Part shown: positions 26,764-35,401 of the stretch, piece after piece | Numbering within the stretch: position 1 is the stretch's first letter | How the letters are laid out: every line of letters starts with the position of its first letter | DNA from: Actinomycetota bacterium | Lineage (GTDB): Bacteria > Actinomycetota > Actinomycetes > Nanopelagicales > Nanopelagicaceae | Length of the DNA stretch: 64,000 nt | Reading direction: 5' to 3' | NCBI GenBank assembly: GCA_010032875.1 | Contig: RGSB01000001.1 | Coordinates: forward strand, 1-64,000 | Notes under the pieces: model-generated | Database searches by the model: none | Told to the model about the DNA's origin: nothing | What the model saw: the letters and a program-made list of their open reading frames with translations, nothing else | Translations under genes and position numbers: made by a program

Positions 26764-28346
26764 TGGTGCTCGATCTCATTGAGATCTTTGCTCGTCACCT
26801 TTGGTGCTACTTCTGCATTTGCGGCACTCATACGTGAACGTAATTTGTTTCGGATGGCATCTGTGCGACGCACACCGGCTTTATCAATTTCAGGTAACTC
26901 CAGTGGACCATTTTGTTCGTGAGAAGTAAGCAGCCACTTCTTCTCCGGAGTTAGCTCTTCATGAATTTCAACGAATTCGCCATGAGGAAGACGTACCAAG
27001 CGACCGGTTTCTTTGCCGTGTAGCACGAGTTCTCTATCTGCCCTTTGTAGTGAGATACAGATTCTCTTAGTAATCACAAATGCGATTGGAGGAAGCACGA
27101 TGATTCCAATTCGGCTAAACCACATAATTTGGTTAATGCTTAAGTGGAATTGCTGCGCAATGATGTCGTTACCGCCGTTAATCAGAGCGACTAATGTGAA
27201 CGTAAGGGCCATAGCTCCAATAGCAGTGCGATTGGGAGCATTGCGCGGACGATCAAGGAGGTGATGCTCGCGTTTATCTCCCGTAATCCAACTCTCAATA
27301 AATGGATATAACGCAAGTCCAGTGAACATGAGACCAGGAATAATTAAGCCTGGAATAAGAATGTTCCACGAGATTGTGTAACCAAAGAGATATGTCTCAA
27401 TTGGAGGCGACATACGGACTAATCCATCTAGCCAACCCATGTACCAATCGGGTTGTGAACCTGCTGAGATCTGTCCCGGTGTGTAAGGACCGTATAACCA
27501 AATTGGGTTAATTGAAGCAACCGCTGCGATAAAAGTTGTTACTCCAAATACAACAAAGAAGAATCCTCCAGCTTTAGCCATGTAAACCGGCAAAAGGGGA
27601 TAGCCAACTACATTTTTTTCCGTGCGACCTGGTCCTGGGTATTGTGTGTGCTTTTGATACCACACCAACATTAAGTGCACGGTGATAAGCGCTAAGAAAA
27701 TTGCTGGCAAAATTAAAACGTGAACAATAAAGATTCTTGGAATAAATGCTTCACCTGGGAAAGCCCCTCCAAAGGCAAAGAATGCCAAGTAAGTACCAAC
27801 TACCGGAATTGCTTGAATGATTGCTTCAGCAATTCGAATTCCCGTTCCTGATAGCAAGTCATCGGGAAGTGAGTATCCAAGGAATCCTTCAACAATTCCG
27901 AGTGTTAGTAATCCAACTCCAATGATCCAGTTAAATTCACGTGGCTTGCGGAATGCGCCTGTGAAGTAAACGCGCATCAAGTGAACAACGATTGCAACCA
28001 TGAAAAATAGGGCTGCCCAGTGATGGATTTGGCGCATCAACAAACCACCACGAACTTCAAAAGATATATGAAGAGTAGATGCGTACGCGGCTGACATTTC
28101 CAGTCCAGCCAGTGGTTGGTATGAACCCTCATAAACAACTTCGCGTTGTGATGGGTCAAACCAGAATGTTAAAAATGTTCCAGAGAGCAGTAAAATAATA
28201 AATGAGTAGAGAGCAATCTCTCCCAGCAAGAAAGACCAATGATCAGGGAATACTTTGTTCAGGTTCTTCTTCATCCACGCTGCTGCGCCCGTACGTTCGT
28301 CTACATAATTTGCGACGTTACCGGCAATACGTTCACGTGCTGTCAT
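26760..28346 (-). CDS. qcrB: menaquinol-cytochrome c reductase cytochrome b subunit
   Basis: Dihaem membrane subunit of the actinobacterial bc1 complex that oxidises menaquinol. Haem ligand histidines lie in IHHWAALFFMVAIVVHLMRV and RIFIVHVLILP...ITVHLML. The Qo-site motif appears as PDWY in place of PEWY, the usual form in high-GC Gram-positives. A long hydrophilic C-terminal tail of more than 100 residues is typical of actinobacterial QcrB. I use ATG 28346, which overlaps the qcrA stop by 4 nt, instead of the frame start 15 nt upstream; this gives 528 residues. Confidence 0.97.
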   Translation of the reverse strand: MTARERIAGNVANYVDERTGAAAWMKKNLNKVFPDHWSFLLGEIALYSFIILLLSGTFLTFWFDPSQREVVYEGSYQPLAGLEMSAAYASTLHISFEVRGGLLMRQIHHWAALFFMVAIVVHLMRVYFTGAFRKPREFNWIIGVGLLTLGIVEGFLGYSLPDDLLSGTGIRIAEAIIQAIPVVGTYLAFFAFGGAFPGEAFIPRIFIVHVLILPAIFLALITVHLMLVWYQKHTQYPGPGRTEKNVVGYPLLPVYMAKAGGFFFVVFGVTTFIAAVASINPIWLYGPYTPGQISAGSQPDWYMGWLDGLVRMSPPIETYLFGYTISWNILIPGLIIPGLMFTGLALYPFIESWITGDKREHHLLDRPRNAPNRTAIGAMALTFTLVALINGGNDIIAQQFHLSINQIMWFSRIGIIVLPPIAFVITKRICISLQRADRELVLHGKETGRLVRLPHGEFVEIHEELTPEKKWLLTSHEQNGPLELPEIDKAGVRRTDAIRNKLRSRMSAANAEVAPKVTSKDLNEIEHH

Positions 28347-29338
28347 GATGAGCGCTCCCAAAAACTAGGTCCAACTGGTTCAGTAAATGGTTGTTTTGCA
28401 ATCAAGTAGCCTTCTGAATCCAGTGCTAATGCTAATTGAGGAAGTGGTCTGGCTGCAGGTCCAAATAAGACCTTGGCGGCGCGAGTTACATCAAATGTTG
28501 ATTGATGACAAGGACAGAGCAGGTGCTTGGTCTGTTGCTCATATAGAGCAACAGCGCATCCCATGTGAGAACAAATTTTTGAGAATGCGATGATGCCTTC
28601 GTGAGTCCAGGACAAACGCTCCGCATCTAGATTGAACTCTTCTGGGCGTAAACGAATCAACAGAACAGCATCCTTGGCGATATCGCTGAGTGTGTGGTGA
28701 TCTTTACCGGGAGCAAGTTCAGGAAGTACCTGCGCTACCGCGCCAACCTCTAAATCTTCTGGCTTAATTGGGCGATCACCTGGATCAGTTACTAATCGAG
28801 TGCCGGCTTTCCAACTAGTTTTTGTCAGTGAATCTTCTGGAAGCGGACCCAAATCGCGAAGTAGCAAAAGCGGCGATAAACCAACCAAACCGAGTGATAA
28901 ACCCAGTGATCGCTTGATCAAAGAACGACGACCAAGCCCAGCCGCGGCCGCACCATCTTTTGCGGTCTTTACAAACTCTTTGCGATCTTCATCCGAGGAA
29001 CGGAATTCGTGACGTTCGACGGTAACTTCATTATCTGGCATGAGTGTCTTAGCCCAGTGGATGGCTCCCATTCCAATAAAGAAAAGCGAAAAGGCCAAGC
29101 CGAGTCCAAGGAATAATTGGTGCGCATTGGTATTTCCCATAATTGGTAAGAAGACGAAAAGATCGTCAGGTATTGCAATGTAGGAAAAAATAAATAAAAG
29201 AGTTCCAAGAGCTGACAGCGAAAAGAGAATTGCTACCTGACGTTCAGCCCTTTTAGCAGCGATGGGATCTTCATCAGCTTTGCGATGAACGTGTGGCGGA
29301 ATACCAGGATCTGAAATTGATTCGAGTTCGTTCGACAT
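28343..29338 (-). CDS. qcrA: Rieske iron-sulfur subunit of the bc1 complex
   Basis: The [2Fe-2S] protein that shuttles electrons from menaquinol to cytochrome c1-type haems. Cluster ligands are in CSHMGC and CPCHQS near the C-terminus. The N-terminal 150 residues contain three hydrophobic segments (about 34-53, 64-86 and 148-162), the three-helix anchor characteristic of actinobacterial QcrA. Length 331 residues. It lies between qcrC (7 nt spacer) and qcrB (ATGA overlap). Confidence 0.96.
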   Translation of the reverse strand: MSNELESISDPGIPPHVHRKADEDPIAAKRAERQVAILFSLSALGTLLFIFSYIAIPDDLFVFLPIMGNTNAHQLFLGLGLAFSLFFIGMGAIHWAKTLMPDNEVTVERHEFRSSDEDRKEFVKTAKDGAAAAGLGRRSLIKRSLGLSLGLVGLSPLLLLRDLGPLPEDSLTKTSWKAGTRLVTDPGDRPIKPEDLEVGAVAQVLPELAPGKDHHTLSDIAKDAVLLIRLRPEEFNLDAERLSWTHEGIIAFSKICSHMGCAVALYEQQTKHLLCPCHQSTFDVTRAAKVLFGPAARPLPQLALALDSEGYLIAKQPFTEPVGPSFWERSS

Positions 29339-29345
29339 ATTTTCC

Positions 29346-30137
29346 TTATCTCGCCTTCATTGCAAGCCAGACCGCAACACCAATGAGCATTCCAATACCG
29401 AGAGTCCAGATGAGCAACCCTTCAGTAACGGGACCAACTCGGCCAAGTGATGCTCCACCAAGTGCTGGTTCGGCTTCAGCGGATTTAATCCATTTAATGA
29501 TTGATAATTTTTCTTCAGGAGTAATTGTTTTGTCAGAGAAAACTGGCATTGATTGCGGTCCAGTAATCATCGCTTCATAAATGTGTACAGGTTCTACGCC
29601 CATCACTGTAGGCGCGTATTTACCTTGTGTCAGTGCTCCACCCTGACCTGCGAAGTTGTGACACATCGCGCAGTTATTTCTAAATAGCTCTCCGCCTTCT
29701 GCAACGCTTCCGTCACGTTCGTAATTCAGATATTCATCCCCTGGAATTGCAGGTCCTGGTGCAAGGGATGCAACGTAGGCGGCAAGTGCTGCGACCTGTT
29801 CTGGTGTGTAGACAGGTTTTTTGCGCATAGCTTGTGTGCTCATATCTGCCATTGGCATACGACCAGTTCCAACTTGAAAATCAACAGACGCTGCGCCGAC
29901 TCCAATCAGAGAAGGTGCAACCGCACCGCCTTCGGCGTTAAGCCCGTGACATGACGAACAACCCTTCAAGAAAAGTTGTTTTCCCTCTTCTATGACGGCC
30001 GAGCGAGCCAAAGCGAGTGCTGACTTATTTGGTGTTGCACTTGCAACAGAAAAAGTTGTACCGATTGCTAACAATGCCATGATCAATAACATTGGTGCCG
30101 CAGCGCGATGTCTGCGGTATCGGGATAGTCGCTTCAC
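29346..30137 (-). CDS. qcrC: dihaem cytochrome c subunit of the bc1 complex
   Basis: A 263-residue membrane-anchored cytochrome with two haem c sites, CSSCH and CAMCH, the actinobacterial design in which QcrC passes electrons directly to CtaC without a soluble cytochrome c. It has an N-terminal signal anchor (about 12-33) and a C-terminal helix (about 240-258). Each haem domain is followed by a methionine-containing segment (TGRMPMADM; GPQSMPVFSD), candidate axial ligands. It is 25 nt downstream of ctaE on the same strand. Confidence 0.96.
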   Translation of the reverse strand: MKRLSRYRRHRAAAPMLLIMALLAIGTTFSVASATPNKSALALARSAVIEEGKQLFLKGCSSCHGLNAEGGAVAPSLIGVGAASVDFQVGTGRMPMADMSTQAMRKKPVYTPEQVAALAAYVASLAPGPAIPGDEYLNYERDGSVAEGGELFRNNCAMCHNFAGQGGALTQGKYAPTVMGVEPVHIYEAMITGPQSMPVFSDKTITPEEKLSIIKWIKSAEAEPALGGASLGRVGPVTEGLLIWTLGIGMLIGVAVWLAMKAR

Positions 30138-30162
30138 TGTATGCCTTTCGTTATCTTCAAAA

Positions 30163-30786
30163 TCACTTGATTAAGTAAATTGCGGAAAAGAGTGCGATCC
30201 AAACAACATCAACAAAGTGCCAGTAGTACGAGACAACTATTGCGGTGGTTGCTTGAGAATGTGTGAAGCGTCGCGCCTTTGCAACGCGCAAGATCACGAT
30301 GAGAAATGCAATTAAGCCACCAGTTACGTGTAGTCCGTGGAAACCTGTTGCAACATAAAAAATTGATCCGTACGCAGTCGAGGACAGAGTCAGGCCTTCT
30401 GTCACCAAGAGTGCGTATTCGTATACCTGACCCGCGATGAAGAATGCACCCATCAGAAATGTGAGGGCGAACCATTCACGCATTCCCCATTTACTGATTT
30501 GCATCATTGATCCAGTTCGTTTGTTCTGGAAACGTTCCGCGGCGAAAACACCAAACTGACATGTAACGGAAGAGAGAACTAAAACAGTTGTATTAAAAGC
30601 AGCAAATGGAATATTGAGAAGTTCTGAAGACTGCGTCCAAATTGTTGGCCCTTGAACTGCGCGAGTTGTGAAATATATTGCGAACAAACCTGCAAAGAAC
30701 ATCAACTCACTCGAAAGCCAAACAATGGTTCCGACCGCGACCAGGTTCGGGCGCGAGATTTTGTGGGCTGGGGCTTCAGTGGACAT
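30163..30786 (-). CDS. ctaE: cytochrome c oxidase subunit III
   Basis: A 207-residue, five-helix subunit of the aa3 oxidase; a shorter form than the seven-helix mitochondrial type, as usual in Actinobacteria. Motifs include [18 protein letters not shown] at the start, [19 protein letters not shown] with its conserved glutamate/histidine region, and the terminal [12 protein letters not shown]. It leads the ctaE-qcrC-qcrA-qcrB operon. Divergent from the receiver-like gene across 141 nt, where the promoters must lie. Confidence 0.97.
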   Translation of the reverse strand: MSTEAPAHKISRPNLVAVGTIVWLSSELMFFAGLFAIYFTTRAVQGPTIWTQSSELLNIPFAAFNTTVLVLSSVTCQFGVFAAERFQNKRTGSMMQISKWGMREWFALTFLMGAFFIAGQVYEYALLVTEGLTLSSTAYGSIFYVATGFHGLHVTGGLIAFLIVILRVAKARRFTHSQATTAIVVSYYWHFVDVVWIALFSAIYLIK

Positions 30787-30927
30787 AGGGCTGATTATTC
30801 CCGCATTGGCGCCTTACTTCCACCGCCAACGACCTAGTTGCCCTCAGCATTTTTGCTAGATACGGGTGAAACAGGTCACTACAAATTCTTGCTCTGAAAA
30901 CCGGGATTAAATGAATAAGATAAGGCC

Positions 30928-31368
30928 ATGGTTTCCCACGCAGGTTCCTCGGAAAAAAAGAAGCAGATAGCTATCTATTCAGATGATAGTTCGGTTCGTT
31001 CGGCCGTCATTCTTGCCCTTGGAAATCGAATCGCTGCGGATTTACCAGAACACGAAATTCATGAATTCGCTACCGGTCCTGCGTTACGTCAGTACATTGA
31101 CCGCAAATCTCAAGATGGAACTTTCAAGATTGATCTATTTATTGTTGATGGAGAAGCCACACCTGAAGGTGGCCTTGGTCTGGCACGTCAATTAAAAGAT
31201 GAGGTATTTAACTGTCCGCCCGTCCTGGCAATCACAGGCCGCAAAGAGGATGCATGGTTGGCAGCATGGTCAAAAGTTGAAGCTTCCGTGAATCATCCAA
31301 TCGATCCATTCACACTTGCACAAACTGTTGCGGATTTGTTGCGCACAGGTTCACTTACTTCGGCTTAA
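30928..31368 (+). CDS. degenerate response-regulator receiver-like protein
   Basis: A single-domain, 146-residue protein with the CheY-like outline. The acidic pair is Asp19-Asp20 (YSDDSSVR), the phospho-acceptor position Asp74 (LFIVDGEATPEGG), and the threonine Thr103 (LAITGRK). The lysine that completes the active site is replaced: the usual K-P reads His123-Pro124. There is no output domain and no kinase gene nearby. A gene between ctaE and trpD is common in Actinobacteria. The missing lysine suggests an atypical or phosphorylation-independent receiver. Confidence in the fold is moderate because similarity is limited to these landmarks. Confidence 0.72.
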   Translation: MVSHAGSSEKKKQIAIYSDDSSVRSAVILALGNRIAADLPEHEIHEFATGPALRQYIDRKSQDGTFKIDLFIVDGEATPEGGLGLARQLKDEVFNCPPVLAITGRKEDAWLAAWSKVEASVNHPIDPFTLAQTVADLLRTGSLTSA

Positions 31369-31388
31369 TTTTTAAGAACAACCCACTC

Positions 31389-32432
31389 ATGAGTACGAGT
31401 TGGAAAGACGCAATTACAGCCCTTGGTTCGGGGCTAAATTTATCTAGCAACGAAGCGCAGTGGTTCATGCGTGAAATTCTCGAAGGCCGTGCTGAGAATT
31501 CCGATCTCGCACAATTCTTAATCGCACTAAAAGATAAAGGTGAAACTTCCGAGGAAGTTGGGGCTTTTGTTTCGGAGATGTTTAATCACAGTGCGCCAAT
31601 ATCAATTTCCAAAAGAGCCGTTGATACTGTCGGAACAGGTGGAGACGGGGCTCACACGATAAATATTTCAACCACCGCTGCGATTGTTGCCGCAGCGGCA
31701 GGTGCTCGAGTTGTGAAACACGGCAACCGGGCATCCTCATCTAAATCTGGAGCCGCTGATTTACTTGAAGCATTGGGCGTAAACATTTCGCTCGACGGTA
31801 CTGGAGTAGAGAAAACAGTCAACGATCTAGGGATTGGATTTTGTTTTGCACAAAAATTCCATCCTGCAATGAAGAATGCCGCTGCAGTTCGCAAAGAGCT
31901 AGGTGTGCCAACAATTTTTAACATTCTGGGCCCACTTGCAAATCCTGCGAAGCCCCAAGCTGCAGCAATCGGTGTTGCAAATGAACGCATGCACTTAGTG
32001 ATGGCACAAGTATTGGGCGACCGAGGAGTGGACGGTTTTGTTTTTCGAGGCGATGATGGTTTAGATGAAATTACTCTAGCTACCACAACTTCAGTTTTAT
32101 CAATTGGAAATGGCGAAATTACGAGTGATCGGATTGAGCCTTCAGAATTTGGTTTATCCACCGCTCCCATTTCGGCACTAGTCGGAGGCGACGCACAGGA
32201 AAATGCAAGAATCACTCGTGCAATTTTTAATGGAGAACATGGCGCACCACGTGATGCCGTATTACTCAACGCAGCTGCAGCTATAGCTGCTTACGAGGGC
32301 GATGCGAACTCAGGTATTCATCAACGATTGCAATTGGCTTTAGAGCGCGCAACAAACGCGATTGATTCGGGTAAAGCCACACATTTGTTAAACGAATGGG
32401 CAACACTGACGCAAAATCTAGCCACTGATTAA
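31389..32432 (+). CDS. trpD: anthranilate phosphoribosyltransferase
   Basis: Second step of tryptophan synthesis, joining anthranilate to PRPP. The PRPP site is DTVGTGGDGAHTINIS, with KHGNRASSSKSGAADLLEALG immediately after, both family signatures; NILGPLANP follows. The 347-residue length is full. The other trp genes are absent here. TrpD beside ctaE is the same arrangement as mycobacterial Rv2192c-Rv2193. It is 20 nt downstream of the receiver-like gene, so co-transcription is likely. Confidence 0.97.
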   Translation: MSTSWKDAITALGSGLNLSSNEAQWFMREILEGRAENSDLAQFLIALKDKGETSEEVGAFVSEMFNHSAPISISKRAVDTVGTGGDGAHTINISTTAAIVAAAAGARVVKHGNRASSSKSGAADLLEALGVNISLDGTGVEKTVNDLGIGFCFAQKFHPAMKNAAAVRKELGVPTIFNILGPLANPAKPQAAAIGVANERMHLVMAQVLGDRGVDGFVFRGDDGLDEITLATTTSVLSIGNGEITSDRIEPSEFGLSTAPISALVGGDAQENARITRAIFNGEHGAPRDAVLLNAAAAIAAYEGDANSGIHQRLQLALERATNAIDSGKATHLLNEWATLTQNLATD

Positions 32433-32454
32433 TCTGCGGCGTACTCTTTCGCAC

Positions 32455-33222
32455 ATGGGAGTAGAAGGTGCGCCAGCTGGATATTTAGAAGACTATTCCG
32501 CAACAGGAAATGGGTCGACTAAAGAAATTGGCATTCTGTTAGTTCATGGATTCACTGGGTCGCCTTCTTCGATGCGCCCTTGGGCAGAATTTATGCATCA
32601 ACAGGGCTACACAGTTCGTGTTCCACGTTTGCCGGGTCATGGCACAAAACCTGAAGATTTAAATAATGTGAAGTGGCAAGAATGGCCACGCAAGGTTGAA
32701 AGCGAACTACGGGAATTACAGAAAAGCTGCACAAAAATATTTGTTTTTGGATTATCAATGGGCGGCGGATTGACTCTGTATACAACGCAGAATCATCAAG
32801 AGAAAATAAGCGGAATAGTTCTAGTAAATCCGATGATCCACATTCCTCTTGTCACTCCTACCGTTGCCAAGATCTATTCCAGTTTTAAGAAAATGCGTTC
32901 AGCAGTCGGCAATGATATTAAGCGGAAAAATGTTACCGAATACGCATACGATGCAAATCCATTAGTTGGAATTTATGAATTAACGAAAATGCTCAAAATA
33001 ACTCGCGAGAATTTGGAAAAAATAAGCATTCCAACACTTCTTTTTCATAGCACGGAAGACCATGTACTTCCGGTGTCAAATACTGAGATCATTCTCAAAG
33101 GGATACGTTCAAAGGATAAAGAGCGCGTAGAGCTGACAAATAGTTACCACGTTGCGACCCTGGATCATGACATGGAGATAATTTTTGAAAAATCTCTTAC
33201 TTTTGTGAAAGAACGCTCTTAA
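32455..33222 (+). CDS. alpha/beta hydrolase, carboxylesterase/monoacylglycerol lipase-like
   Basis: A 255-residue serine hydrolase. The oxyanion strand is LLVHGFTGSPSSM, the nucleophile elbow GLSMGGGL, the acid probably the Asp in STEDHVLP, and the base the His in SYHVATLDHD. The layout and length resemble Geobacillus Est30-type carboxylesterases. There is no signal peptide, so it acts in the cytoplasm. Natural substrate unknown. It is 22 nt after trpD, and its 3' end overlaps the convergent DUF4287 gene by 26 nt, the longest overlap in the window. Confidence 0.88.
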   Translation: MGVEGAPAGYLEDYSATGNGSTKEIGILLVHGFTGSPSSMRPWAEFMHQQGYTVRVPRLPGHGTKPEDLNNVKWQEWPRKVESELRELQKSCTKIFVFGLSMGGGLTLYTTQNHQEKISGIVLVNPMIHIPLVTPTVAKIYSSFKKMRSAVGNDIKRKNVTEYAYDANPLVGIYELTKMLKITRENLEKISIPTLLFHSTEDHVLPVSNTEIILKGIRSKDKERVELTNSYHVATLDHDMEIIFEKSLTFVKERS

Positions 33223-33748
33223 CCATCTTTATCAGTAACTTTTCATCCACTTTCCAATCACTTGGAACAGCAACTGTTTTCTTATTGACTTTGTAATTCT
33301 TCAAATCTGCCTTCATTTTGATCAAAACATCAGCGTTAAAAGGTGCAATGAGAATGTAATTCTTGGTGACCGATGCTCCAAAAACGTACTGCGTCCCTTT
33401 TCGCAACATAGGTTGGTTCCACGCGGTAACGTGCTCTAGGTCTGGAAACTTCAACTTTAGGACTCTAAAGATTTTTCGCAGGGTTTTAGCTTGAATCGGA
33501 TCTATTGACTTGAAGTAATCGCTGTGAGTTTCAAATTTTCGCGTTGTAGTTGAACCTCGAGTGAACATTACTAGGGCATTCGCATGTGCTTGAGAAAATC
33601 CAAAGTTCTCACGTAGGTGCGCAATTTGTTCTGGATATTTCTGATCTTTTATCGTCGCCATCACCTTGAACCAATATTTCATTGGTTCGCCGTATTTCTT
33701 TTCTATTAGTGGAAAATGTGCCTCACGGCTCGGATCTTTGGAGGGCAT
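33197..33748 (-). CDS. DUF4287 domain protein with C-terminal DUF1801/DUF5655-like domain
   Basis: A 183-residue cytoplasmic protein of unknown function. The N-terminal part (about 17-68) fits DUF4287: YWFKVMATIKDQ, a short helix, then LRENFGFSQAHANALV. The second half (about 75-183) resembles the DUF1801 fold seen in YdhG-like proteins, with VTAWNQPMLRKG and a final basic helix. The two-domain form is widespread in Actinobacteria. It diverges from the SMR transporter gene across 31 nt. No catalytic motif is apparent. Confidence 0.78.
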   Translation of the reverse strand: MPSKDPSREAHFPLIEKKYGEPMKYWFKVMATIKDQKYPEQIAHLRENFGFSQAHANALVMFTRGSTTTRKFETHSDYFKSIDPIQAKTLRKIFRVLKLKFPDLEHVTAWNQPMLRKGTQYVFGASVTKNYILIAPFNADVLIKMKADLKNYKVNKKTVAVPSDWKVDEKLLIKMVKSVLSQK

Positions 33749-33779
33749 GCCTAAATACTATTACGGATACCATTAGTTC

Positions 33780-34103
33780 ATGACTTGGTTCTTGCTATCG
33801 ATTGCTATTGCTGCTGAAATTGTGGGCACTTTATTGCTCAAACTAAGTAATGGATTTACCAAGTTCTGGCCTTCAGTAGGTGTTGCGGTTGGCTACTTAA
33901 CGGCTTTTGCGCTGTTGTCTCAATCATTGAAGAAAATTGATGTTGGAATTACCTACGCCATTTGGTCAGGTTTTGGAATTATTGGCGCAGCCATAGGTGG
34001 CATGATTTTTTTCAATCAAGAATTAACCAAATTAAATATCATCGGAATGTCTATCATTATTGCTGGAGTTGTAATCATGAACCTTGGGGGAGTTAGTCAT
34101 TAA
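33780..34103 (+). CDS. small multidrug resistance (SMR/EmrE-QacE type) efflux protein
   Basis: A 107-residue, four-helix membrane protein of the SMR family, which works as a dimer to expel cationic compounds or guanidinium in exchange for protons. The essential membrane glutamate is Glu13 in IAAEIVGTLLLK, and the third helix carries TYAIWSGFGIIGA, the canonical signature. It ends directly before the PaiB-like gene with no spacer, so they form a two-gene unit. Drug efflux is only one option; many chromosomal SMRs export guanidinium or polyamines. Confidence 0.93.
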   Translation: MTWFLLSIAIAAEIVGTLLLKLSNGFTKFWPSVGVAVGYLTAFALLSQSLKKIDVGITYAIWSGFGIIGAAIGGMIFFNQELTKLNIIGMSIIIAGVVIMNLGGVSH

Positions 34104-34727
34104 ATGTATATCCCTCGACATTTTGCTGTTGAAGATCAGGTTTCACAAAGTTTCTTAAGAAACATAAAGAGTGGTCATTTAGTTACAAATACCAGCCGTG
34201 GAATTTTGTCCACACTTATACCTGTCACTTTTGATGAAACGCGGCTATCAATAATTGGCCACCTTGCTCGTGCAAATTCGCAATGGTCAGAACCTACGAG
34301 CCAGGAAGCGCTCTTCATAAGCGCACCTGTAGAAGCTTATATTTCTCCGAGTTGGTATGCATCAAAAAAGGAACACGGAAAAGTGGTTCCAACTTGGGAT
34401 TACACCTTGGCCCACGTTTATGGAGAATTGATCATTCATGATGAGGTGGAATGGCTTCGTACAGCAGTTTCCGATTTAACGAATGCCTTTGAATCCGGAA
34501 GAGAAAAACCTTGGAAGGTAGAGGATGCGCCGGAAGATTATGTAGCGGGACAATTACGGGCAATCGTTGGTGTTGAATTAAAGGTTTCGCGTTTAGAAGT
34601 TTCATTCAAAATGAGCCAGAACAAAACAAAAGCCGATCTTGATGGTGTTATTGCAGGATTACGTGCAGACAATCGAAACGATGCTGCTGGTGAAGTTGAA
34701 TATTTGCGCCCGGAAGATAAAAAGTAA
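34104..34727 (+). CDS. PaiB-like FMN-binding family protein
   Basis: A 207-residue protein of the FMN-binding split-barrel family to which Bacillus PaiB belongs, commonly labelled negative transcriptional regulator. Conserved features are MYIPRHFAVED at the N-terminus, GHLARANSQW in the flavin-site region, and VPTWDYTLAHVYGE. There is no helix-turn-helix, so direct DNA binding is doubtful; a small flavin or haem-related role is possible. It abuts the SMR gene and ends 8 nt before the convergent tRNA-Val. Confidence 0.87.
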   Translation: MYIPRHFAVEDQVSQSFLRNIKSGHLVTNTSRGILSTLIPVTFDETRLSIIGHLARANSQWSEPTSQEALFISAPVEAYISPSWYASKKEHGKVVPTWDYTLAHVYGELIIHDEVEWLRTAVSDLTNAFESGREKPWKVEDAPEDYVAGQLRAIVGVELKVSRLEVSFKMSQNKTKADLDGVIAGLRADNRNDAAGEVEYLRPEDKK

Positions 34728-34735
34728 ACGTGAAG

Positions 34736-34807
34736 TGGACGATACTGGGATCGAACCAGTGACCCCCACAATGTCAATGTGGTGCTCTACCGCTGAGCCA
34801 ATCGTCC
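34736..34807 (-). tRNA. tRNA-Val (anticodon GAC)
   Basis: A full cloverleaf reads on the minus strand: 7-bp acceptor stem (GGACGAT/ATCGTCC), D arm GCTC...GAGC, anticodon stem CCACA/TGTGG with loop TTGACAT (GAC), and T arm ACTGG-TTCGATC-CCAGT. The discriminator is A, as expected for valine. The 3' CCA is not encoded. Confidence 0.96.
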
Positions 34808-34836
34808 TTAGGTAGCAGAACTATACAACAGCAAAA

Positions 34837-35184
34837 TTAGCGACCGAAATCGTCCTCAACACGCTCAATATCATCTTCACCAAAGTATGTTCCTGTTTGT
34901 ATTTCAATGAAAATCACTTCACTTGTACCGATATTTGCGATGCGATGCAGTTGACCTTTGCCTATTGATATCGCGTCACCAGATGAAAGTTGAGAAACTT
35001 TACCTTCAAGAGTTACTTCAGCATTTCCTTGAACAATAAACCAATGCTCTGCGCGTTTTTGGTGACGCTGGTAGGAAAGACGTTTTCCAGGTTGGACATA
35101 GATGCACTTAGTTTTATGAATTGCACTCTCCTGCAAGATTTCATATCGACCCCAAGGTCGTTGTGACTCATCATGTGCATTCAT
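34837..35184 (-). CDS. cupin, mannose-6-phosphate isomerase type II C-terminal-like
   Basis: A 115-residue single-domain cupin similar to the phosphomannose isomerase half of bifunctional mannose-1-phosphate guanylyltransferases. The opening RPWGRYEIL and the metal-binding set PGKRLSYQRHQKRAEHWFIVQG match the family, with the final His in GKGQLHRI. The guanylyltransferase half is absent from this protein and window. It lies between two tRNA genes on the same strand. Sugar-phosphate isomerisation is plausible for GDP-mannose supply (needed by PimA), but a stand-alone binding role is equally possible. Confidence 0.83.
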   Translation of the reverse strand: MNAHDESQRPWGRYEILQESAIHKTKCIYVQPGKRLSYQRHQKRAEHWFIVQGNAEVTLEGKVSQLSSGDAISIGKGQLHRIANIGTSEVIFIEIQTGTYFGEDDIERVEDDFGR

Positions 35185-35232
35185 TGTTGGATTCTTTCAT
35201 TGTTGTATGCGAAATGACATGCCTGAAAATAA

Positions 35233-35306
35233 TGGAGGTGGAAACGGGATTTGAACCCGTGTAGAGGGATTTGCAGTCCCTTGCCTCGCCTCTCGGCCAT
35301 TCCACC
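35233..35306 (-). tRNA. tRNA-Cys (anticodon GCA)
   Basis: The minus strand folds as a tRNA: acceptor GGTGGAA/TTCCACC, anticodon stem AGGGA/TCCCT with loop CTGCAAA (GCA), and T arm ACGGG-TTCAAAT-CCCGT. The discriminator is U, the identity base for cysteine. The 3' CCA is encoded, unlike the neighbouring tRNA-Val. Confidence 0.96.
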
Positions 35307-35401
35307 ATAGAAAGACCGCCACTTTCCGCGTATTGCAGGGCAAAATCTATCGCATGAGTGGGTAAGAGCCAAAGCGAGTCGGCAGCGACTAAGTTGTCCG
35401 C

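Noticed and set aside
34736-35306. Integrated element between tRNA-Val and tRNA-Cys
   Set aside because: Only a cupin gene lies between them, with no integrase and no repeat of the tRNA 3' end that would mark an attachment site.
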